Positions 1 through 5,688 of a stretch of DNA of 5,725 nucleotides are shown in pieces. The stretch covers positions 1-5,725 of the forward strand of contig JAJDXU010000069.1 in the NCBI GenBank assembly GCA_022823105.1, read 5' to 3'. Made by a program: the position numbers and the translations under genes. This DNA comes from Dehalococcoidia bacterium (GTDB lineage: Bacteria; Chloroflexota; Dehalococcoidia; Lucifugimonadales; UBA3495). The notes beneath the pieces are model-generated. The model saw only the letters and a list, made by a program, of their open reading frames with translations. It was not told the origin of the DNA and searched no databases. Within the stretch, counting starts at the first letter, position 1. Each line of letters begins with the position of its first letter.

Positions 1-1
1 G

Positions 2-817
2 CTGGACATCCTGCTGAGGGGCCGACGACTCCACCTGGGCATCGGCCGGGGGATCGCGCCCCACGAGTACGCCTCCCTGGGCTACCCCATCGGCGAGTCC
101 CACAAGTACTTCTACGACGTGATCAACGTCATCAAGGCCGCCGACGGCGCGGAGCGTTTCGATTTCAAGGGCAACGTTTACGACATCCCGCCCACCACCA
201 TCCGGCCCCAGGCCCGCCACAAGGGCGAACTGACCAAGGACATCAAGGTTGCATTCACCACCGAGGCATCGGCGCGGATGGCCGCCGAAAACGGCCTGGG
301 CCAGATGTTTGTGGCCGGCGACGACGTGGACGAGATGGTCGACAAGGTGCGGCGGTTCAACCGCATCCGCAAGGAACTCGGCCTGCCGCCCGACCAGCCG
401 ACCACTCTCCTGTGGATGTACTGCGCCGAGACCGAGGAGGAGGCCGAGGAGGGCTGGACCTACTTCCACAACCAGCTAACCGCGGCCCAGCACCACTACT
501 TCGAGTGGAACAACCCGGGCTACGAGGGCATCAGCGGTTACGAGGAATACCTGATCCGCCAGCAGGCTGACGTGGGCACGGCGGATGCCAGTTACAACGC
601 CCGGCGCGCGACCCAGCCCATCGGCACGCCCGACCAGATCATCGAAAAGATCCGCGCGCTCCAGTGGACCATCAGCCTGGAAAAGGTCGTCATCCACATG
701 TTCTACGGCGGGATGCCCCGGGACAAGGCGGAGAAGAGCCTGCGCCTGTTCGCCGAAAAAGTGCTGCCGGCCGTGCAGGAAATGCCCACCCCCATCAACC
801 CCGCATCTCTGGAGTAG
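2..817 (+). CDS. LLM-class (luciferase-like) flavin-dependent oxidoreductase, 5' truncated
   Basis: Partial gene: the open frame runs in from the left edge, giving 271 visible residues. Members of this TIM-barrel family usually have about 330-380, so roughly the first 70-110 residues are missing. The GTG at 119 is internal, because typical family sequence precedes it: a GIGRG motif at visible residues 13-17, then HEY (21-23), a GxxxGES-like segment ending at E32-S33, and the conserved stretch leading into FKGNVYDIPP. The C-terminal half has the usual GTPDQIIEKI helix. The family uses FMN or F420 to oxidise or monooxygenate small organic substrates in the cytoplasm. The substrate is not predictable, and the missing N-terminus prevents a cofactor call. 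A Gfo/Idh/MocA gene follows after 50 bp on the same strand, so the two are probably co-transcribed. The family call is firm; the function is open. Confidence 0.88.
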   Translation: MDILLRGRRLHLGIGRGIAPHEYASLGYPIGESHKYFYDVINVIKAADGAERFDFKGNVYDIPPTTIRPQARHKGELTKDIKVAFTTEASARMAAENGLGQMFVAGDDVDEMVDKVRRFNRIRKELGLPPDQPTTLLWMYCAETEEEAEEGWTYFHNQLTAAQHHYFEWNNPGYEGISGYEEYLIRQQADVGTADASYNARRATQPIGTPDQIIEKIRALQWTISLEKVVIHMFYGGMPRDKAEKSLRLFAEKVLPAVQEMPTPINPASLE

Positions 818-854
818 TCCGTCCGCAGGGACCACGCTTTATCGATCACATTAC

Positions 855-860
855 AGGAGG
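855..860 (+). promoter_or_regulatory. Shine-Dalgarno of the Gfo/Idh/MocA gene
   Basis: A perfect AGGAGG lies 7 nt before the ATG at 868. It fixes that start and excludes the in-frame upstream ATG at 664, which lies inside the preceding gene. Confidence 0.85.
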
Positions 861-867
861 CCGCATC

Positions 868-1965
868 ATGGCAGACAAGATTCGTTTGGGATTCGTGGGA
901 GCAAACGTCAATTCGACGTGGTCCAATCAGTCGCACTTTCCCGCGATCCTGGCCAGCCCGGACGTTGAGATGACTGCCGTGTGCACCACCAGGCCCGAGA
1001 GCGCGGAGGAAGCGCGCCAGCGGTTCGGCGCGAAGCTGGCATTCCACGATTTCAACACCATGGTGGCGTCCGACGAGATCGACGCCGTGGCCGTGGTGGT
1101 GCGCGTGCCATCCCACTACGAGCCGACCAGGGCAGCCATCGAGGCCGGCAAGCACGTGCTCACCGAGTGGCCGCTGGGCCGCAACACCGCCGAAGCCGTG
1201 GAACTGGCCGACCTGGCCCGCAGCAGAGGCGTGCAGACGGCCGTCGGCCTGCAATCCCGCGTCAGCCCGGCGCTGATGTACGTCAAAGAATTGCTCGAGC
1301 AGGGGTACGTAGGCGATATGCTGTCGTGCAGCGTCAACACCTTCCGCGACGGCCGACCGGAACGCCATTCCAGCAACACTTGGCAGCGCGATGCCAGTTT
1401 GGGAGCGAACACGCTGACCATTGCAACGGGCCACGTTATCGACGCCCTGCGATTCGTGGCCGGAGACTTCTCCCGGGTTGCCGCGATGGTAACGACCCAG
1501 ATGCAGCACTGGTACGAGACCGACACCGAGCGTCTGGTCGTAACAAACTCACCAGACAACGTTCGAGTATCCGGCCAGTTGAAAAACGACGCTGCCGCGG
1601 CAGTCCACGTTGGAGCGGTACCCTGGGCCGGCAGCGGTTATCGCATGGAGATTTACGGCCTAGGCGGCACATTGATCGTCACTGGCAGCGTCTCATCACA
1701 ACGAGGCGAGATGCTGCGCGTACAGGGCGCAGAGGGAGGCAACGTATTGCAGGACCTCACCATACCTCAACGTTTCTTCTACCTCCCCGACGATTTCCCG
1801 CGCGGCGACCCCTTCAACATCGGCCAGTTGTACACGCTCTTCGCCGAATCGATCCGCACCGGTGAAAGCCGCCAGCCCACCTTCGACACCGCCGTCGGCC
1901 TCCACCGCTTCATCGACACCATCAAACAGGCATCCGACACGGGCCAGGAGTTGCCGGTCAGTTGA
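868..1965 (+). CDS. Gfo/Idh/MocA family protein, Gal80-like subgroup, lacking the EKP lysine
   Basis: A 365-residue cytoplasmic protein with an N-terminal Rossmann fold (IRLGFVGANVN, residues 5-15) and a C-terminal alpha/beta domain. The frame is open further upstream, but AGGAGG before ATG 868 and the start of the Rossmann strand at residue 4 decide the start. Family members normally carry out NAD(P)-dependent oxidoreduction of sugars, inositols or related polyols. Here the diagnostic EKP motif reads E100-W101-P102 within GKHVLTEWPLG, so the catalytic lysine is Trp. In the later segment LTIATGHVID, H189 is kept but the aspartate normally four residues before it is Ile185. From memory of the family, EW in place of EK and an LTI..GH segment are features of Gal80-like members; yeast Gal80 is a sugar-pathway regulator that binds NAD(P). 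The gene may therefore encode a noncanonical dehydrogenase or a ligand-binding protein. It lies between two flavoenzyme genes, 50 bp from each. Confidence 0.9.
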   Translation: MADKIRLGFVGANVNSTWSNQSHFPAILASPDVEMTAVCTTRPESAEEARQRFGAKLAFHDFNTMVASDEIDAVAVVVRVPSHYEPTRAAIEAGKHVLTEWPLGRNTAEAVELADLARSRGVQTAVGLQSRVSPALMYVKELLEQGYVGDMLSCSVNTFRDGRPERHSSNTWQRDASLGANTLTIATGHVIDALRFVAGDFSRVAAMVTTQMQHWYETDTERLVVTNSPDNVRVSGQLKNDAAAAVHVGAVPWAGSGYRMEIYGLGGTLIVTGSVSSQRGEMLRVQGAEGGNVLQDLTIPQRFFYLPDDFPRGDPFNIGQLYTLFAESIRTGESRQPTFDTAVGLHRFIDTIKQASDTGQELPVS

Positions 1966-2000
1966 GGCGCGGCACTCGCCGACAATACTAATCACTGCCA

Positions 2001-2007
2001 AGGGAGG
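2001..2007 (+). promoter_or_regulatory. Shine-Dalgarno deciding the TTG start of the FAD oxidoreductase
   Basis: AGGGAGG is followed after 8 nt by TTG at 2016. No ATG or GTG lies at a useful distance, and the FAD-binding strand begins only five residues in. The TTG is therefore the most likely start, and translation may be moderate. Confidence 0.75.
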
Positions 2008-2015
2008 GCCTGAGA

Positions 2016-3209
2016 TTGCCTGAAACCGCAGAGGTCGTCGTCATCGGCGCGGGAGTCGTCGGATCCTCGGTCGCCTATTACCTGGCCCGCGAGGGCATCA
2101 ACGTCACGCTCCTGGAGCGCGAGTCCATTGGCAGCGGGGCATCCGCGCATGCCACCGGCTCCCTGAGCTTACTTGGCGCGGAGTTCACTGCCGGGCCGTC
2201 GTTTCAGTTGGCCCGCGCCTCCTACGCCGAGTTTCCTGACCTGGTGCCTGAGCTGGAATCGCTCACGGGCATGAACCTTCTCTACCAGCGCCGTCCCTCC
2301 CTGCGGCTGGCCCTGGACGATGAGGAAGTCGATCTCATCAACAGCCTGATGGAATGGCAGCAGCCCCACGTCAAGATGCGCTGGATCGACGCGCGGGAGG
2401 TCCGTTCCATTGAGCCTCGCCTGTCCCAGTCAATCATTGGCGCGATGTACGAGGACGAGTCGGCCCAGTTGGACAGCTATCGTTTCAACCTGGGGCTGGC
2501 CGGCGGAGCGGAACGCAGGGGCGCGCAAATCCTTTACCGGGAGGTGACCGGGCTGGTTGCCAGCGGCTCCACGGTCACGGGGGTCGCGACCTCATCCGGC
2601 GACATTCATTGCGACGCGGTGGTGGTGGCGGCCGGCACCTGGAGCCGCGCGTTCACGCCGTGGCTGGGCTTCCCCGTTCCGGTCCGCCCCATGAAGGGGG
2701 AGCGTCTGCTACTCAACTACCCAGGCGAACCCCTGCCCGTGCTGATCAGTTCGCCCAAGCGCGGCCACATGATTAGCCGGCTGGACGGCCTGACCAGCGT
2801 GGGCAGCACCGGCGGTCGCGACTACGACCAGAGAGAACTTTTTGCGGGCGAGGAGTTTGACCGCCAGCCCACGGAACCGGCGCGGCTGGAACTCCTCCAG
2901 CGCGCCATCGACGTGTTCCCCGACCTGGAGCGGGCCGAGTTGGTGCAGCAGTTGGCTGGCTCCCGCCCGTTGAGTCCCGACAGCAAACCCATCATCGGCC
3001 CTGTGCCCGGGTGGAATGGAGTGCTGCTGGCGACCGGCCACACCACCAAGGGCATCCACCTGGGGCCGATCACCGGTCGTATCGTCGCCGACTACATCTG
3101 CCGCGGCGGCACTCACGTCGTCTCGGACATGGCCGAATTCCTGCCCGACCGGTTCGCCGATTTCGCCGACGCCGATTACCTCGCCGCCGCTAAAACCGTG
3201 GACGAATAG
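2016..3209 (+). CDS. DAO-family FAD-dependent oxidoreductase (amine/amino-acid oxidase type)
   Basis: A complete 397-residue protein starting at TTG. The N-terminal dinucleotide-binding motif GAGVVGSSVAYYLA (G11, G13, G16) is followed by E34 at the end of the second beta strand, which binds the adenosine ribose. The C-terminus has the family's second FAD signature: GSRPLSPDSKPIIG from residue 315, then GHTTKGIHLGPITG (GH at 341-342). Relatives include sarcosine oxidase, glycine oxidase, D-amino-acid dehydrogenase and the dimethylglycine dehydrogenase group, which oxidise C-N bonds of amino acids and N-methylated amines. The segment SGASAHATG places H45 where dimethylglycine/sarcosine dehydrogenases have the His that binds FAD covalently; this is alignment by eye. 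There is no signal peptide or membrane segment. It is the last gene of the plus-strand group and ends 3 bp from the convergent hydrolase gene. The substrate is unknown. Confidence 0.9.
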   Translation: MPETAEVVVIGAGVVGSSVAYYLAREGINVTLLERESIGSGASAHATGSLSLLGAEFTAGPSFQLARASYAEFPDLVPELESLTGMNLLYQRRPSLRLALDDEEVDLINSLMEWQQPHVKMRWIDAREVRSIEPRLSQSIIGAMYEDESAQLDSYRFNLGLAGGAERRGAQILYREVTGLVASGSTVTGVATSSGDIHCDAVVVAAGTWSRAFTPWLGFPVPVRPMKGERLLLNYPGEPLPVLISSPKRGHMISRLDGLTSVGSTGGRDYDQRELFAGEEFDRQPTEPARLELLQRAIDVFPDLERAELVQQLAGSRPLSPDSKPIIGPVPGWNGVLLATGHTTKGIHLGPITGRIVADYICRGGTHVVSDMAEFLPDRFADFADADYLAAAKTVDE

Positions 3210-3212
3210 GCT

Positions 3213-4106
3213 CTACTGCGCCGGGTAGTTCTCCAGCCACCACCGGGCGATGTCGATGCGGCGCGGCAGCCACACGCCCGGCTTGCTCTTGACGTACTCC
3301 AGGAACCGGCGCAGCGCCGCCGCGCGGGCCGGCTTGCCGATGATGCGGCAGTGCAATCCCACCGACATCATCTTGGGATGCGTCGCTCCCTCCCGGTACA
3401 GCGTGTCGAAGCAGTTGCGCGCCGACTCGAAGAAGTCCATCGGCGTCGACAGTTGCCCGCGCCAGAACCCGTAGTCGTTGACCTCCAGGGAGTACGGGAC
3501 CACCAGCCACGGCTTGTCGTGCACCTGGGTGTAGTAGGGCAGGTCGTCGTTGTAGGCGTTGCAGTCGTAGAGGAATCCGCCCTCCTCGACCACCAGATCC
3601 CGGGTGTTCACGCTGGGCCCGTAGCGCGTGTACCAGCCCAGCGGACGCTCGCCGCAGGTGCGGGTGATGGTTTCCACGGCCTGCCTGATGGCCTCCCGTT
3701 CGGCGTCCCGGTCCATCTTGTAATACTCTTCCCACCGGTTGCCGTGGCCCATCACCTCGTGGCCCCGGCGGATCACCTCCGGCCCCACCTCGGGGTTGCG
3801 CTCCAGGGCCAGCGCGCACGCGAAGATGGTCCCCTTGACGTCATACTCGTCCAGCAGGTCCAGGATGCGCCACACGCCGACCCGACTGCCGTACTCGAAG
3901 AACGACTCGTTCGCCAGGTCGCGCTCGCCCAATGCCACCGGCGACGGCGACTCGCCAGCCGTCTCGCCGTGCGGGTCCCCGTCCAAGATGGAATTCTCAG
4001 AGCCCTCCTCGTAGTTCAGCACAAACGACACGGCGATGCGCGCGCCGTTGGGCCATTCCACCGCCGGCGGGTTGAGACCATAGCCAATCAGGTCGCGCTC
4101 TGCCAT
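3213..4106 (-). CDS. PuuE-like allantoinase / CE4 polysaccharide deacetylase family hydrolase
   Basis: A 297-residue protein with no signal peptide. From memory it closely resembles Pseudomonas PuuE, the metal-independent allantoinase of the NodB/CE4 fold, along most of its length: RDLIGYG near the N-terminus, SFVLNYEEG (27-35), EYGSRVGVWRIL (71-82), ERPLGWYT (153-160), EEGGFLYDC (174-182) and GLHCRIIGKPAR (250-261). Typical CE4 enzymes bind metal with one Asp and an HxxxH pair. Here the Asp position falls in NYEE, and the second motif reads H121-G-N-R-W125, keeping only the first His, as in PuuE. Secreted chitin deacetylase activity is therefore unlikely; hydrolysis of allantoin or another cyclic amide is the better guess. 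No other purine-degradation genes are visible, so the symbol is left blank. The gene lies 59 bp after the SMP-30 gene, probably in one operon. Confidence 0.88.
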   Translation of the reverse strand: MAERDLIGYGLNPPAVEWPNGARIAVSFVLNYEEGSENSILDGDPHGETAGESPSPVALGERDLANESFFEYGSRVGVWRILDLLDEYDVKGTIFACALALERNPEVGPEVIRRGHEVMGHGNRWEEYYKMDRDAEREAIRQAVETITRTCGERPLGWYTRYGPSVNTRDLVVEEGGFLYDCNAYNDDLPYYTQVHDKPWLVVPYSLEVNDYGFWRGQLSTPMDFFESARNCFDTLYREGATHPKMMSVGLHCRIIGKPARAAALRRFLEYVKSKPGVWLPRRIDIARWWLENYPAQ

Positions 4107-4115
4107 CAGGTAATT

Positions 4116-4121
4116 CCTCCT
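4116..4121 (-). promoter_or_regulatory. Shine-Dalgarno of the PuuE-like gene
   Basis: AGGAGG on the minus strand lies 9 nt upstream of the ATG at 4106 and supports that start, which matches the expected N-terminus of PuuE-like proteins. Confidence 0.8.
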
Positions 4122-4141
4122 AGATTAAGGCCGGGGCGAGG

Positions 4142-4166
4142 GCCGGCGGCGCATATAGCGCCCGGC
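4142..4166 (-). other. Interrupted GC-rich hairpin touching the SMP-30 stop codon
   Basis: Outer arms 4142-4146 and 4162-4166 (5 bp) and inner arms 4149-4152 and 4158-4161 (4 bp) pair around a 5-nt loop, with a 2-nt bulge. No T-run follows on the minus strand, so it is not an intrinsic terminator. It could be an mRNA processing or stability element between the two operon genes, or chance in GC-rich DNA. Confidence 0.3.
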
Positions 4167-5068
4167 TAGCCGTGCCACGGGCTGATGCCCGTCGTCTTCA
4201 TCCGCATCCGGTACACCGAACTGCGGGCGGTGAAGTACATGGTGCGGCAGTCGTCGTCCCCCCAGGCGCAGTTGGCGGGAATCTCGGGCAGCCGGATTAT
4301 GCCCAGGTGAGTACCATCAGGCTCGAACACCCAAACGCCCTCCGCGCCGGTGCAGTAGATCCGCCCGTCGGTGTCGACCTTCATGCCGTCCGGCACGCCG
4401 TCCTCCGCCGAGTGCATCTCCGCGAACATGCGGCTGTTGCTCACCGATCCGTCAGGATTCACGTCGTAGGCGCGGATGTACTGGTGGGTGCAGACCTCGC
4501 CCCGTTCCTTCTCGGCCGCGCATTCGTCGCCCCGCCGCGTGTTGTCGGCGTACAGGATGGACTCGTCCGGTGAGAACGCCAACCCGTTGGGCGACTCCAG
4601 GTCGGTGATCACCGCGCTGACGGTTCCATCGGGAGCGATGCGGTGGATGCCGTGAAAGTCGATCTCCCGGTCTTCCGGCGGCAGCCGCAGTCCCGGATTG
4701 GTGAAGTAGATGCTGCCGTCCGAGCGCACCACCACGTCGTTGGGTCGGTGCAGCCGCTTGCCCTCCCAACGGTCGGCGATCACGGTGATGGAGCCGTCGT
4801 GCTCCCAGCGCGTCATCTGCCGGTCGTCTCCGTCGCACATGATGATCCGGTTCTGCAGGTCGAAAGTCAGGCCGTTGGCGCCCCCGCTGTTTTCCCGTAC
4901 GACCTCAGGTTCTCCTCCGGGAACCAGCCGATAGATGACGTTGATCCGGTTGTTCACGAACAGCAGGTAGCCGTCCGGATGCCACAGCGGCCCTTCGGTG
5001 AACGAGAAACCGGTCGCCAGTCGCTCCGCGTCGTAAGATTCCACAATCTGATCCAGATTCTCTGCCAT
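4166..5068 (-). CDS. SMP-30/gluconolactonase/LRE family beta-propeller hydrolase
   Basis: A complete 300-residue protein. The ATG at 5068 is chosen over an in-frame ATG 22 codons upstream because AGGAGGG sits just before it and the extra residues have no family character. The fold is a six-bladed beta-propeller, seen as repeated DG/PDG turns. The metal ligands known from regucalcin have clear counterparts: E25 in FTEGPLW, N110 in RPNDVVV, N161 in SPNGLAFSPD and D227 in VPDGMKVD. The family hydrolyses sugar lactones (for example gluconolactone) and some phosphotriesters or other esters with a divalent metal in the cytoplasm. An unusual polar loop at about 177-195 contains C183 and C193. The gene is first in a minus-strand pair with the PuuE-like hydrolase. 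A lactonase beside a Gfo/Idh/MocA gene would fit sugar-type oxidation followed by lactone opening, but the substrate is unknown. Confidence 0.9.
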   Translation of the reverse strand: MAENLDQIVESYDAERLATGFSFTEGPLWHPDGYLLFVNNRINVIYRLVPGGEPEVVRENSGGANGLTFDLQNRIIMCDGDDRQMTRWEHDGSITVIADRWEGKRLHRPNDVVVRSDGSIYFTNPGLRLPPEDREIDFHGIHRIAPDGTVSAVITDLESPNGLAFSPDESILYADNTRRGDECAAEKERGEVCTHQYIRAYDVNPDGSVSNSRMFAEMHSAEDGVPDGMKVDTDGRIYCTGAEGVWVFEPDGTHLGIIRLPEIPANCAWGDDDCRTMYFTARSSVYRMRMKTTGISPWHG

Positions 5069-5072
5069 GGCT

Positions 5073-5079
5073 CCCTCCT
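5073..5079 (-). promoter_or_regulatory. Shine-Dalgarno deciding the SMP-30 start
   Basis: AGGAGGG on the minus strand ends 4 nt before the ATG at 5068 (about 6 nt counted from the AGGAG core). It favours this start over the longer in-frame version beginning at 5134. Confidence 0.75.
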
Positions 5080-5117
5080 GCCAATGGTTTTCGATCCCTG
5101 GTTTCCATTTGCCGCTG

Positions 5118-5126
5118 ACTATATCA
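5118..5126 (-). promoter_or_regulatory. Candidate extended -10 promoter for the SMP-30/PuuE-like operon
   Basis: On the minus strand the sequence reads TGATATAGT, which fits the extended -10 consensus TGnTATAAT with one mismatch. It lies about 50 bp upstream of the SMP-30 ATG and just downstream of the intrinsic terminator, so the operon needs a promoter here. No good -35 hexamer is visible at 16-18 bp, as is common for extended -10 promoters. The candidate is a short AT-rich island in GC-rich sequence. Confidence 0.4.
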
Positions 5127-5150
5127 CGCCCCACGAACCCCGGTGGGCAC

Positions 5151-5189
5151 AGAAAAGGCCGCCCGGTGGCGCTGCGCCACCGGGCGGCC
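5151..5189 (-). terminator. Strong intrinsic terminator
   Basis: Arms 5157-5171 and 5175-5189 are perfect 15-bp complements around a CTG loop, almost all G/C. On the minus strand the stem is followed directly by TTTTCT (5156-5151). The plus strand has no T-run after the stem, so it acts in the minus direction. It lies about 80 bp past the stop of the small gene at 5272-5673 and separates it from the SMP-30 operon. Confidence 0.85.
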
Positions 5190-5213
5190 GGACGGTGGTC
5201 GATTTAGAACCAG

Positions 5214-5251
5214 GCGGGTGGAGATGCACTCCGAATCAAGGCCCCACCCGC
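5214..5251 (-). repeat. 8-bp inverted repeat in the 3' UTR of the small gene
   Basis: GCGGGTGG at 5214-5221 and CCACCCGC at 5244-5251 are perfect complements separated by 22 nt. A smaller hairpin, GCAC-ATG-GTGC, lies at 5259-5269. With the terminator downstream they make a structured tail of about 120 nt after the stop codon at 5272. The function is unknown, and short GC-rich repeats can arise by chance. Confidence 0.4.
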
Positions 5252-5271
5252 GGCTCAGGCACATGGTGCGA

Positions 5272-5673
5272 TCAATCCAATATATCGGTCAGCACCTCGC
5301 CGATTTTGGAAATTGGGCACAGGTGCACGTTCTCATCTTCCGCGTACGCTGCAACGCTGGCGGGGATTTGAGCAACTACATTATCTGGCATGCACAGAAC
5401 CCCCGTAGCCTTGAAAACTTCCGCGTGTTGGATCACCTGCTCCACTCCCCCGAACAACACACCTCTATTGTTGAGTTCTACCACGGCAGAACGGCCCTTA
5501 TTCTTGACGACCAAGTCCGGGCGAACCACACGGCCAAACGATACGGGGACCAGGTAGTCGCGACTCGGCCGCCACCAACGTCTGACTGCAGGCTCGATTT
5601 GCACTTCGTAGCCGAGGTTTTGCGCGACACGGCAAACTGAGGCTGCCATTTCGCTCTCTGACATTTTTTCCAT
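5272..5673 (-). CDS. Small protein of unknown function, possible PD-(D/E)XK nuclease-like fold
   Basis: A 133-residue protein, not recognised by name. The ATG at 5673 is chosen because minus-strand GGGAGG (5688-5683) sits 9 nt upstream; longer versions would start upstream of or inside that site. An N-terminal helix with acidic residues (E6, E8) and the stretch NLGYEVQIEP come first. Next is RPDLVVKNKGRSAVVELNN, with D53 ending a PD pair and E66-L67-N68 twelve residues on. A helix with Q79 and Q82, the strand GVLCMPD (91-97) and a C-terminal alpha/beta segment follow. The D...ExK-like order and the Gln-bearing helix recall Mrr/RecB-type PD-(D/E)XK domains, but the usual Lys is Asn68. There is no signal peptide or membrane segment. 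GC content is visibly lower than next door (31 of 60 bases G/C in 5461-5520 against 44-45 of 60 in 3301-3360), hinting at separate acquisition. It has its own terminator and no clear tie to the metabolic genes. Confidence 0.7.
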   Translation of the reverse strand: MEKMSESEMAASVCRVAQNLGYEVQIEPAVRRWWRPSRDYLVPVSFGRVVRPDLVVKNKGRSAVVELNNRGVLFGGVEQVIQHAEVFKATGVLCMPDNVVAQIPASVAAYAEDENVHLCPISKIGEVLTDILD

Positions 5674-5682
5674 GGATATCAT

Positions 5683-5688
5683 CCTCCC
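5683..5688 (-). promoter_or_regulatory. Shine-Dalgarno deciding the start of the small gene
   Basis: GGGAGG on the minus strand lies 9 nt before ATG 5673. The ATG at 5682 is adjacent to this site and the GTG at 5697 precedes it, so neither is likely to be used. Confidence 0.7.

Noticed and set aside
119..121. GTG at 119 as the start of the LLM gene
   Set aside because: Thirty-nine upstream in-frame codons encode conserved family sequence including GIGRG, so the gene simply continues past the left edge.
818..867. Possible terminator between the LLM and Gfo/Idh/MocA genes (GTCC/GGAC at 821-832)
   Set aside because: The stem is only 4 bp with no T-run; it would not end transcription.
703..1509. 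Minus-strand open frame of 268 codons
   Set aside because: It is antisense to two clearly recognised genes; long antisense frames are expected in GC-rich coding DNA.
3351..4169. Plus-strand open frame of 272 codons
   Set aside because: It is a mirror frame of the PuuE-like gene, with low-complexity Val/Ala/Arg-rich translation and no family motif.
5195..5270. tRNA-like look on the minus strand (a GGTTCTAAATC segment near the end)
   Set aside because: The T-stem does not pair, and no cloverleaf with an anticodon arm can be drawn.
5143..5640. Plus-strand open frame of 165 codons opposite the small gene
   Set aside because: It reads straight through the terminator palindrome, has no ribosome binding site and gives no protein-like pattern, while the opposite strand has a good Shine-Dalgarno and a coherent fold pattern.
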